A stretch of 5,725 bases of DNA, from positions 1 through 5,725 of the forward strand of contig JAEYUU010000471.1 of NCBI GenBank assembly GCA_023429545.1, in the 5' to 3' direction. The DNA comes from Verrucomicrobiota bacterium (GTDB taxonomy: Bacteria > Verrucomicrobiota > Verrucomicrobiia > Verrucomicrobiales > Verrucomicrobiaceae). Shown piece after piece: positions 1 through 5,725 of this stretch (within the stretch, counting starts at the first letter, position 1; each line of letters starts with the position of its first letter). Below the pieces are notes generated by a model. It had not been told where the DNA came from. It searched no databases and saw only the letters and a list, made by a program, of their open reading frames with translations. The position numbers and the translations under genes were made by a program.

Positions 1-680
1 ACACCCAGCATCCTCGCATACTCACTGGGGCGGTGCATCTGCTGGTAATTCACCTCCAGCAGATCACGGAAATTCCGCAATGTTTCCGGCCTTGCCGTTG
101 CGGCCAGCCCTTCAGGTCCTTGCTGCGCAAGCTTCAGCCGGGTCGCCTTGATCAGAAGGATTTTCAGGGATGAAATCAGGACTTCCGTCTGCGCGAGATC
201 CTGCAGGCGCAACTCCCGATCCATCTCGACCATCAGGTGACCAAACTCCGCCAGCGATTCCTCATCCAGAGAGACCAGCGGCACCTCATACACCTCGTTG
301 AAGAGCACCCCGTTGCATCCCACTGCGTGATGATGGGTTTCGATGCAGAAAAAGTTGGCGTGAAACTGCAGCTTCCATCCCGAGACTTCCACGGCACTGA
401 AGAATCTCGCCCTCTGGTAGGTGCTCAGGAAGAGCAGACACGGGGCGCGGAAGTCATGCTCCGCATAATCCACACGCACCCTGCCCTGACCATGCTCCAG
501 CAGGAAGACAGAAAAGCACGGCGACCGCTCCAGCAAGTGCCGCCCGTGGGAGAAGAACCGAGCGACACTCAGATCGGGCGCTGCCTGGATATCCATCTCC
601 TTTGCCATGCGCAGATTACTTACGGAAGGATGCAAGAAATCCAATGCTGCGTCATGCAACCGACGCACCACCAGGATCAT
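1..680 (-). CDS. AraC-family transcriptional regulator, C-terminus cut by the window edge
   Basis: The frame is open from an ATG at 680 to the left edge, giving 226 complete codons and no stop. The N-terminal part reads as a cupin-like AraC sensor domain: residues about 55-135 alternate short strands and contain the segments CLLFLSTYQRARFF and FHANFFCIETHHHAVGCNGVLFN. A helical linker follows (about 136-185). Residues about 200-226 (LRNFRDLLEVNYQQMHRPSEYARML) match the first helices of an AraC HTH domain; the rest of that domain, perhaps 70 residues, lies outside. Such proteins usually bind a small ligand through the cupin and activate or repress nearby promoters; the ligand here is unknown. 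The start is uncertain because neither the ATG at 680 nor the in-frame ATG at 608 has a good ribosome binding site. An in-frame TGA near 712 limits extension. The gene follows cysI by 68 bp on the same strand, so it could be cotranscribed with cysJI, but a link to sulfur regulation is only inference. Confidence 0.85.
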   Translation of the reverse strand, partial: MILVVRRLHDAALDFLHPSVSNLRMAKEMDIQAAPDLSVARFFSHGRHLLERSPCFSVFLLEHGQGRVRVDYAEHDFRAPCLLFLSTYQRARFFSAVEVSGWKLQFHANFFCIETHHHAVGCNGVLFNEVYEVPLVSLDEESLAEFGHLMVEMDRELRLQDLAQTEVLISSLKILLIKATRLKLAQQGPEGLAATARPETLRNFRDLLEVNYQQMHRPSEYARMLG

Positions 681-687
681 TGACCAG

Positions 688-722
688 AAAAAAGACCCGG
701 GAGAAAGGCGGTTTCAAGCCGC
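688..722 (-). terminator. Weak stem-loop and T-run between cysI and the AraC gene
   Basis: On the minus strand a 4-bp GC stem (GCGG at 719-722 pairing with CCGC at 708-711, 7-nt loop) is followed about 14 nt later by six Ts (688-693). The stem is short and the T-run is not adjacent, so this is a poor intrinsic terminator. It may only attenuate transcription after cysI, or be chance in GC-rich DNA. Confidence 0.22.
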
Positions 723-748
723 TTCCTACCCCGGCAATCTCTTGAGCG

Positions 749-2470
749 TTAGCTCGCTGGGATCGCCTCGGGCTTGATGTTCTTGTGGAAGTCGTCACCC
801 TGCACGGTGGCGTTCACATAGCCGGTGCGGATGACGAAGTCGCCGAAGTGTTCGCCCTCGTCGGCCTCCTTGGAATAGCGCTCCAGGATCGGCGCCAGCA
901 AGTCCGTGATTTCTCCTGCCGCCACATCCTGGCGGTAGAGCTTGCTCAGGCGCTGGCCGGCATGACCGCCACCGAGATACACATTGTACCGGTCAGGACC
1001 ACGCCCCACAAAGCCAATCTCCGAGATGAAGGGACGGCCGCAGCCGTTCGGGCAGCCGGTCATGCGGATGGTGATGGCATCATGCCGCAGGCCGTATTCC
1101 TCGAGCTTCTCCTCCAGGTTGGTGATGACGTCAGGCAGATAACGTTCCGCTTCGGCGAGAGCCAGGCCGCAGGTCGGCAGCGCCACGCACGCAATGGAGG
1201 CCAGGCGCAACGCACTCAGTTCATGGGCGCGGTGCATGCCGTACTTCTCCAGGAGCGCCTCCACTTCCGCGCGCTTCTTCGCGGAAACATTGGCGATCAC
1301 AAGATTCTGATTCGCGGTCAGGCGGAAGTCACCGTCGTAAATCTTCGCGATCTCACGCAGGCCGGCGCGCATGGGATAAGCATCCGTGTCGAGCACACGA
1401 CCCCCGGAAACGAACAGCGTGAAGTGGAAATTCCCCGCCTCGTCTTCAACCCAGCCATAACGATCGCCATTGTCCTCGAAGTGATAGGGCCGCGCCGGCT
1501 CCAGATCGTAGCCGAGGTAGGTGTTCACCTGCTTGAGGAACCAGTCCACGCCGTGGTCCTGGATGGTGTACTTCAGACGGGAGTGTTTGCGGTCGGTGCG
1601 GTCACCGTGGTCCCGCTGCACCATCAGCACCTTTTCAGACACATCCACGATCTTGTCCGCCGGGCAATAGCCGATCACATCGGCGATGCGGGGGAAGGTG
1701 GCTTCATTGCCATGGGTCATGCCCATGCCGCCACCTACGGCAACATTGTACCCAATCACCTTGCCGTTCTCGACGATGGCGATGAAGGACAGGTCATTGG
1801 CGAAGATGTCCACGTCGTTGCTCGGAGGCACGGCGATGGTGATCTTGAACTTCCTTGGGAGATACGTCTTGCCGTAGATGGGCTCCTGCTCCTCCTCGGA
1901 GGTCCGCACCTTCTCGCCATCGAGCCAGATCTCGTGATAGGCACGCGTGCGCGGCGTGAGGTGCGTGGAGATCTCCCGGGCCGCCTGAATCACCTCGGCA
2001 TGCACGCTGGAGAGATAGGGGTTCGGATTGCACATCACGTTGCGGTTCACGTCACCGCACGCGGCGATGGTGTCCATGGCGCAGTCGTTGATTTCCTTGA
2101 TGGTGCGCTTCAGGTTCGTCTTGATCACGCCGTGAAGCTGGAAGGCCTGGCGCGTCGTGAGCTTGATGGTGCCGTTCGCGTATTCGGAGGCCATGCGATC
2201 CGTCTCCAGCCACTGGTGCGGCGTAGCGACACCCCCGGGCAGGCGGATGCGCAGCATGAAGGAGAAAGCCTTCTCCAGGCGATGCTTGCGGCGATCTGGA
2301 CGCAGATCGCGGTCATCTTGCTGATAGCTCCCGTGGAATTTCAGCAGCTGCTGGTCATCCTCCGAAAGCGAGCCAGTGGAGAGATCCGCCAGCCCTTCTG
2401 CGATGGTGCCCCGCAGGTAGTTGGAGCGGATCTTGATGCCTTCGTTGGCGGAGAGTTTCTTTTCTGACAT
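749..2470 (-). CDS. cysI: Assimilatory sulfite reductase (NADPH) hemoprotein beta subunit
   Basis: CysI carries siroheme and a [4Fe-4S] cluster and performs the six-electron reduction of sulfite to sulfide in cytoplasmic sulfate assimilation, with electrons from CysJ. The product is 573 residues, close to the 570 of the E. coli protein. The cluster/siroheme ligands are intact: CVALPTC (Cys428 and Cys434) and TGCPNGCGR (Cys473 and Cys477), nearly the same positions as E. coli Cys434, 440, 479 and 483. Other family landmarks are SNYLRGTIAE near the N-terminus, FHGSYQQDDRD (about 45-55), MLRIRLPGG with the siroheme-contacting arginine (about 72-79), RNVMCNPNP (about 143-151), and YLPRKFK with the substrate-binding lysines (about 203-209). 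Two nitrite/sulfite reductase ferredoxin-like half-domains alternate with two 4Fe-4S domains. The ATG at 2470 (MSEKK) is chosen because the family alignment begins here; the frame stays open to 2653, but that extension overlaps the end of cysJ and looks non-coding. No clear Shine-Dalgarno sequence precedes it. cysJ ends 82 bp upstream. Confidence 0.97.
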   Translation of the reverse strand: MSEKKLSANEGIKIRSNYLRGTIAEGLADLSTGSLSEDDQQLLKFHGSYQQDDRDLRPDRRKHRLEKAFSFMLRIRLPGGVATPHQWLETDRMASEYANGTIKLTTRQAFQLHGVIKTNLKRTIKEINDCAMDTIAACGDVNRNVMCNPNPYLSSVHAEVIQAAREISTHLTPRTRAYHEIWLDGEKVRTSEEEQEPIYGKTYLPRKFKITIAVPPSNDVDIFANDLSFIAIVENGKVIGYNVAVGGGMGMTHGNEATFPRIADVIGYCPADKIVDVSEKVLMVQRDHGDRTDRKHSRLKYTIQDHGVDWFLKQVNTYLGYDLEPARPYHFEDNGDRYGWVEDEAGNFHFTLFVSGGRVLDTDAYPMRAGLREIAKIYDGDFRLTANQNLVIANVSAKKRAEVEALLEKYGMHRAHELSALRLASIACVALPTCGLALAEAERYLPDVITNLEEKLEEYGLRHDAITIRMTGCPNGCGRPFISEIGFVGRGPDRYNVYLGGGHAGQRLSKLYRQDVAAGEITDLLAPILERYSKEADEGEHFGDFVIRTGYVNATVQGDDFHKNIKPEAIPAS

Positions 2471-2552
2471 TGCGATGAGGCCGCGGAAGAGAGCGTGCGG
2501 CGGTGTTCGTTGTTTGCTAAATGAAGTCGGGCAGGCGGTGGGTGGGCGGGGT
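2471..2552 (-). other. cysJ-cysI intergenic spacer
   Basis: The 82-bp gap between the cysJ stop and the cysI ATG has no stem-loop with a T-run and no recognisable promoter, which supports cysJ and cysI sharing one transcript. It is pyrimidine-rich on the minus strand and has no GGAGG-like sequence before the cysI ATG, so cysI translation may rely on an unstructured or AU-rich leader patch (around 2505-2525). Confidence 0.5.
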
Positions 2553-4328
2553 TCAGTACACGTCGCGCTGGTAGCGCTTGGCCTTCTTGAGATCCTCGAC
2601 GTAGGCTTCAGCGGCCTCCCTGGACTTGCCACCCTCTTTGGCGACGATTTCAAGAAGCGCTTCGTTCACGTCATGGGCCATGCGTGAGGCATCACCACAC
2701 ACATAGAGGTGCGCGCCATCCTGCAGCCATGCATACAGCTCCGCGGCGCGGTCATGCATGCGATGCTGCACATAGACTTTCTCCGGCTGGTCGCGGGAGA
2801 AGGCCACATCCAGCTTCGTGAGGGCGCCATTCTTCAGATGTTCCTGCCACTCGACCTGGTACAGGAAATCAAACATGTAGTGTTGATCGCCAAAGAAGAG
2901 CCACGACTTGCCGGCATGACCGAGCGCAGCGCGGTGCTCCACAAAGGCGCGGAAAGGAGCCACACCCGTGCCCGGCCCGATCATGATGATGGGCGTATCG
3001 CCAGAGGCAGGCAGGCGGAAGTTCTTGTTCTCATTCCCATATACTGCCACGCGATCCCCCTGTCCCACGAGGTCCGCAAGGTAGGTGGAGGCCACGCCTT
3101 TGCGCTCCTGACCGTGCGCATTGTACCTCACCGAGGATACGGTGAGGTGCACTTCACCGGGATGCGCCAGCGGACTGGAAGCGATGGAATACAACCGCGG
3201 TGGGAGCTTGCGCAGCGCGGAGACGAGATCCGCGGGAGAGAGCCCCTTCGGAAGGAAGTCGGCGATGGCATCCGCAATCCAGCGGCCCCAGAGATAATCC
3301 TTGAGTTGGTCCGTGCCATCTTCCGCCAGCAGCTTGGAGAGCTTCTTGGACTTGGAGAAGGCCTGCAACTTCGTCAGCACCTGCTTTGAGAGGGCGGTGA
3401 TATCGAAGTCATCGCGCAAGGCATCCGCCAGGCTCTTGCTGCCGCCGCCATTGAGTTCCACGGCCTCGGTGCCCTTGAGTTTGGCGGCCTTCAGGATGCC
3501 TTCCACCATGTCCGGCGCGTTCTGGGGCACGATCGCCAGCGAATCGCCGGGCTCATAGCTGATGCCGGAACTTCCCAGCGCGATCTCATAGTGCCAGGTT
3601 TCCTTGGCCGTGCCCCTGCCATTCAGCAGCACGCGCTCCTGCATCTCCGCGGAGAAGGGATTCTTGCGATCATACGTTGATGCCGCAGGCGCAAAGGAGA
3701 AGCCTCCCACCGCCGACAAGCCGCCAGCAGCGGAGGTAACAGGACCAAAGGCCTCCAGCGCCGCAGACAGCCAGGAGCGATGAGCGTCCTCGTAATCCAC
3801 ATCGCAATCCTGACGGGGTGAGATGCGGGAGCCGCCCAGAGCTTCCAGACGCGCATCCACTTCCTTGCCGATCTGGCAGAAGCGTTCGTAGGAGGTATCA
3901 CCCAGCGCACAGACGGAGTAGCGGAGCTTCGGAAAGGTGAGCGAGGTGCTCATCAGATCCTTGTGAAAGGGAACGGCCGTCTCAGGGGGATCGCCGTCCC
4001 CCCAAGTGCTCACGATTACGAGCAAGTTCTCGACCTTGCCCAGATCCGCCACGGAAATGTCCGCCATGTTTTTCGCCACGGCTTGGTAGCCGCGCTTCTT
4101 GGCCTCCTTCACCGAAAGGTCCGCCAGCTTTTCAGAGTTCCCGGACTCCGTCCCGTACAGCACGGTCAATTTCGGACCGGCAGCAGCACCCACGGGAGCG
4201 GCGCCAGCGGCGTCTCCGGCGGAAAGATAGCCACCCAGCCAGAAGCGCTGCGCGGGAGAAAAGCCGGCCAGGAGGTCCTGGAGGATGCGGCGCTGGTCAG
4301 GTGAGAACGGTGAGTGCTCTGGAAGCAT
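2553..4328 (-). CDS. cysJ: Assimilatory sulfite reductase (NADPH) flavoprotein alpha subunit
   Basis: CysJ oxidises NADPH and passes electrons through FAD and FMN to CysI. The product is 591 residues (599 in E. coli). Residues about 1-40 are the family's N-terminal segment, with SPDQRRILQDLLAGFSPAQ resembling the start of E. coli CysJ. The flavodoxin (FMN) domain spans about 53-200, with phosphate-loop TESGNS (60-65), STWGDGDPPE (107-116) and CALGDTSY (140-147). The FAD-binding domain follows, with RLYS (378-381) and GVASTYL (411-417). The NADPH-binding FNR-like domain has GPGTGVAPFR (451-460), FSRDQ (510-514) and YVCGDA (542-547), and the protein ends in the family-typical aromatic RYQRDVY. 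All cofactor motifs look intact. The ATG at 4328 is chosen because family similarity starts there; an in-frame ATG at 4439 would add 37 residues with a hydrophobic stretch unlikely in a cytoplasmic enzyme. No good ribosome binding site is visible. cysI follows 82 bp downstream. Other diflavin reductases are less likely given the adjacent cysI. Confidence 0.97.
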   Translation of the reverse strand: MLPEHSPFSPDQRRILQDLLAGFSPAQRFWLGGYLSAGDAAGAAPVGAAAGPKLTVLYGTESGNSEKLADLSVKEAKKRGYQAVAKNMADISVADLGKVENLLVIVSTWGDGDPPETAVPFHKDLMSTSLTFPKLRYSVCALGDTSYERFCQIGKEVDARLEALGGSRISPRQDCDVDYEDAHRSWLSAALEAFGPVTSAAGGLSAVGGFSFAPAASTYDRKNPFSAEMQERVLLNGRGTAKETWHYEIALGSSGISYEPGDSLAIVPQNAPDMVEGILKAAKLKGTEAVELNGGGSKSLADALRDDFDITALSKQVLTKLQAFSKSKKLSKLLAEDGTDQLKDYLWGRWIADAIADFLPKGLSPADLVSALRKLPPRLYSIASSPLAHPGEVHLTVSSVRYNAHGQERKGVASTYLADLVGQGDRVAVYGNENKNFRLPASGDTPIIMIGPGTGVAPFRAFVEHRAALGHAGKSWLFFGDQHYMFDFLYQVEWQEHLKNGALTKLDVAFSRDQPEKVYVQHRMHDRAAELYAWLQDGAHLYVCGDASRMAHDVNEALLEIVAKEGGKSREAAEAYVEDLKKAKRYQRDVY

Positions 4329-4482
4329 TGTCGGATGGCTCTGGGAGTGGGACGGGTGAGTGTGATGAAGAGATAGAGAGAGCGGGAGCAGGGCAAAAAG
4401 CGTCAGAACAACGCCCGCTCGCCAGCCGGGAGCATGCACGCAGCACCCTGCTTCCGTTCGGTCGTCCGATTCGGGGTGGCAG

Positions 4483-4498
4483 AGGTCAGGCAGGTCAG
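4483..4498. repeat. Tandem direct repeat AGGTCAG-GC-AGGTCAG
   Basis: Two identical 7-bp copies (4483-4489 and 4492-4498) are separated by GC, giving a 9-bp period, about 155-170 bp upstream of the cysJ ATG. Direct half-sites in a leader can be regulator binding sites, but the period is below one helical turn and only two copies are present, so chance is possible. Confidence 0.4.
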
Positions 4499-4527
4499 CA
4501 TTTAGGGCGCACTTTTGACGAAGAACC

Positions 4528-4549
4528 AGGCCCCGGCTTTGCCGGACCT
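4528..4549 (-). other. Compact GC-rich hairpin in the cysJ leader
   Basis: On the minus strand AGGTCCGGC, loop AAA, GCCGGGGCCT folds into five GC pairs next to the loop, one G-T wobble, one bulged G and three further outer pairs. No T-run follows, so it is not a standard intrinsic terminator. It could be an mRNA leader structure or the remains of a small repeat element. Confidence 0.4.
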
Positions 4550-4581
4550 AGCGTCCATCTCTACACTGGGGCGGAAACTCG

Positions 4582-4631
4582 AAAAAACAATCTGTAATTC
4601 AAGGCGGCAGGGCGGCCCGCCGCACGCCGCC
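4582..4631 (-). terminator. Probable terminator of the small membrane protein gene (atypical)
   Basis: About 22 nt after the stop codon of the small gene, the minus strand has a 6-bp stem GGCGGC/GCCGCC (4626-4631 with 4603-4608) enclosing a second 4-bp stem (4611-4614 with 4618-4621). Six Ts follow at 4582-4587, about 15 nt after the stem, in an AT-rich patch. Position and GC content suit a terminator separating this gene from cysJ, but the delayed T-run makes it atypical. Confidence 0.42.
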
Positions 4632-4652
4632 ATGCGAGGGACTGGCAGGTGT

Positions 4653-4877
4653 TCAAACCATCAGCGCCAGCATGGCAAAGAGCTTCAGCGTAATGAGCCA
4701 ACAGATGAACATCTGGGCCTTGGAATAGGTACGCTCTCCGCTGGTTTCCGCCGGCTTGTCCGGATCCACGGCGAACCATTTTGCCTGGTTCTTGAAAAGC
4801 CAGATGCCGACAAGGATCGTCACAAAAAAGCCACCAGTGAAGAAGATCTTCAGAGGAAGCATGGATAGTGGTTCCAT
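4653..4877 (-). CDS. Small hypothetical protein with two predicted transmembrane helices
   Basis: This 74-residue product is not one I recognise. It begins MEPLSMLPLK, then has a hydrophobic segment (about 11-28, FFTGGFFVTILVGIWLF), a polar loop (about 29-55) with KNQAK, DPDKPAE and GERTYSK, and a second hydrophobic segment (about 56-74) that runs to the C-terminus and includes one lysine (K65). Basic residues concentrate in the loop, so the positive-inside rule suggests a hairpin with the loop in the cytoplasm and both ends outside. The ATG at 4877 is preferred because a G-run (GGGGG) lies 5 nt upstream; a TTG at 4898 would add seven residues. Coding is supported by the coherent two-helix design and the possible ribosome binding site, but not by homology. 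It lies 120 bp after the aminotransferase stop and 324 bp before cysJ, so it may be expressed separately from both. No function is assigned. Confidence 0.62.
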   Translation of the reverse strand: MEPLSMLPLKIFFTGGFFVTILVGIWLFKNQAKWFAVDPDKPAETSGERTYSKAQMFICWLITLKLFAMLALMV

Positions 4878-4997
4878 AATGCCCCCAAGGTCCGCCAAAC
4901 TGGGGATTCAGCCAGATACAGGAGAGGGCTTTCTCTTCATATACAGATGGCCGACCCCAAGGGGCGCGGAAGGTGCACAGTTTCCAGAAATCCCCAG
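4878..4997 (-). other. Spacer between aminotransferase and small membrane gene, with a possible hairpin over the start region
   Basis: The 120-bp spacer holds a perfect 10-bp palindrome CCCCAAGGGG (4955-4964). It also holds a potential 5-bp stem CCCCA/TGGGG (4901-4905 with 4883-4887, 13-nt loop) whose 3' arm overlaps the G-run that may be the ribosome binding site of the small gene. A TATATG at 4937-4942 could be a -10 element, but no matching -35 is seen. No convincing intrinsic terminator for the aminotransferase is present. Confidence 0.35.
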
Positions 4998-5725
4998 CTA
5001 CATGAGTTTTTTGACCAGTGCGCCAAGGCGCACGATGGCGCGCTCGATTTTGGGGGACCACTCGTTGGCGCAGGAGATGCGGATGAAATTGCGGAAGCCC
5101 TGCTTCGCCGAGAACATCGGGCCGGGAGCGATGCTGATCTTCTCCTCCAGCGCGAGGTCATCGAGCTTCAGTGCATCCACGGAGGGCGGCAGTTCCACCC
5201 AGAGGAGGAAGCCTCCCTTGGGACGGGTGAGTTTCACGGGCTGCGGAAAGGATTCCGCGATGGCGCTGCTCACCCGATCTACCAGACTCTCGTAGGTGCG
5301 CCGCGCCGTGCGCAGGTAATGGTCATACCCGCCTGTCGCGAGGAACTCTCCAATGGCCAACTCCGGGAGGGTGGCGGTGGCCAGGGTGCTGATGAGCTTG
5401 AGCGTCTGGATTTTCTCATGATAGCGCCCGGGAGCGACCCATCCGACGCGATAGCCCGGAGCCAGTGTCTTGGAGAAGGAGCCGTACAGCATCACATTCT
5501 GCGTCTCGTCATAGGACTGCGCGACGCGAGGGCGGCGCTCGCCATAATAGAGCTCGCCGAAGATGTCGTCCTCGATGAGTGGCACCTCCCTCTGCGCCAG
5601 CATTCGCACCAGCCGCTCCTTGTTCTCATCCGGCATCAACGAGCCGAGCGGATTGTTGAAGTTCGGCACGGAGACGCACGCGGCCACCTTCTGGTTCCGC
5701 AAGACCTTCTCCAAGGTGTCCAGGT
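4998..5725 (-). CDS. PLP-dependent aminotransferase (MocR/YdcR-like), C-terminal part, cut by the window edge
   Basis: The frame is open through the right edge (LDTLEKV... at the edge) and ends with TAG at 4998, giving about 241 residues of a fold-type I aminotransferase. Visible landmarks are PNFNNPLGSLMPDE with the NPxG-type asparagine, PLIEDDIFGELYYG with the acidic residue facing the pyridine nitrogen, and GSFSKTLAPGYRVGW with the PLP Schiff-base lysine (codon 5469-5471) and a phosphate-contacting arginine (codon 5448-5450). Near the end, FIRISCANEW probably supplies the substrate carboxylate arginine. The PNFNNPLGSLMPDE and IEDDIFGELYYG wording resembles YdcR-type MocR proteins, in which a GntR-type winged HTH precedes the aminotransferase domain and PLP serves as a regulatory effector. 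That N-terminal half is outside the window, so a plain aminotransferase cannot be excluded. Substrate is unknown. It is on the same strand as cysJI but separated from it by the small gene and a probable terminator. Confidence 0.88.
   Translation of the reverse strand, partial: LDTLEKVLRNQKVAACVSVPNFNNPLGSLMPDENKERLVRMLAQREVPLIEDDIFGELYYGERRPRVAQSYDETQNVMLYGSFSKTLAPGYRVGWVAPGRYHEKIQTLKLISTLATATLPELAIGEFLATGGYDHYLRTARRTYESLVDRVSSAIAESFPQPVKLTRPKGGFLLWVELPPSVDALKLDDLALEEKISIAPGPMFSAKQGFRNFIRISCANEWSPKIERAIVRLGALVKKLM

Larger units (their letters stand above)
4329..4652 (-). promoter_or_regulatory. 324-bp gene-free leader upstream of cysJ
   Basis: No supported gene lies between the small membrane protein stop and the cysJ start. 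In minus-strand order the stretch has a GC-rich stem-loop plus T6 (4582-4631), a compact hairpin (4528-4549), a 7-bp tandem repeat (4483-4498) and a pyrimidine-rich tract just before cysJ (about 4340-4400). The best sigma70-like pair I found is TTTGCC with TATCTC at 16-nt spacing inside that tract, which is poor. I recognise no SAM, cobalamin or other riboswitch consensus by eye. The cysJI promoter is inferred to be here from gene layout rather than from a clear motif. Confidence 0.45.

Noticed and set aside
237..683. 148-codon open frame on the plus strand
   Set aside because: It is antisense to the AraC-type regulator, whose sensor domain and start of the HTH are recognisable on the minus strand.
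785..2467. 560-codon open frame on the plus strand
   Set aside because: It lies antisense to cysI, whose motifs and length fit the family throughout. The antisense translation is rich in H, R, V, A and G with no recognisable domain, as expected for a GC-rich shadow frame.
2471..2653. N-terminal extension of cysI to an upstream in-frame start
   Set aside because: The extra 61 residues are low-complexity S/P/R/T-rich sequence, overlap the cysJ 3' end in another frame, and have no counterpart in CysI proteins.
2709..3389. 226-codon open frame on the plus strand
   Set aside because: It is antisense to the FAD/NADPH half of cysJ, which is intact; no domain is visible in the shadow translation.
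4329..4652. SAM or other sulfur-related riboswitch in the cysJ leader
   Set aside because: I looked for conserved SAM-type multi-helix cores and a terminator or start-masking helix and saw no convincing match; a covariance-model search would settle it.
4301..4868. Plus-strand open frames of 98 and 117 codons across the cysJ leader
   Set aside because: They have no domain, no ribosome binding site and overlap hairpins or antisense coding sequence; their composition fits random GC-rich frames.
4561..5061. 166-codon open frame on the minus strand
   Set aside because: It overlaps the aminotransferase end and the small membrane gene in a different frame, has an incoherent composition rich in W, H and R, and runs through the probable terminator.
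1..5725. Mobile element, phage, CRISPR array, tRNA or rRNA
   Set aside because: No transposase or integrase motifs, terminal inverted repeats, regularly spaced repeats, or tRNA/rRNA-like sequence were seen.

Overview
The window holds an assimilatory sulfite reductase locus, with every supported gene on the minus strand. Read in transcription order (high to low coordinate) it contains: the C-terminal part of a fold-type I PLP-dependent aminotransferase, probably MocR/YdcR-like and cut by the right edge; a 74-residue protein with two predicted membrane segments; a gene-free stretch of 324 bp; cysJ (flavoprotein subunit); cysI (hemoprotein subunit); and an AraC-type regulator cut by the left edge before its DNA-binding domain is complete. 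All five assignments were made by reading the translations, without database searches.

The organism is a bacterium of roughly 60% GC by eye. Three things point, by inference only, to Verrucomicrobiota or a nearby PVC or Bacteroidota-like lineage. They are the style of the AraC sensor domain (an FFCIE...CNGVLFN-type segment), the N-terminal sequence of CysJ, and the absence of clear Shine-Dalgarno sequences before most genes. No rRNA, tRNA, phage, IS element or CRISPR array was seen.

Region 1-680 is the regulator. Region 681-748 is a short spacer with a weak stem-loop. Region 749-2470 is cysI. An 82-bp spacer without a terminator separates it from cysJ (2553-4328), so the two are very probably one transcript. 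Region 4329-4652 is non-coding; it contains a GC-rich stem-loop after the small membrane gene, a compact hairpin and a short tandem direct repeat, and is the likely site of cysJI transcription control. Regions 4653-4877 (small membrane protein) and 4998-5725 (aminotransferase) complete the window.

CysJ takes electrons from NADPH through FAD and FMN and passes them to the siroheme and [4Fe-4S] centre of CysI, which reduces sulfite to sulfide for cysteine synthesis. The regulator just downstream and the small membrane protein just upstream may or may not be functionally linked to this step. Overall the window looks like ordinary core metabolism. The items most worth a second look are the 324-bp leader upstream of cysJ and the unrecognised small membrane protein.
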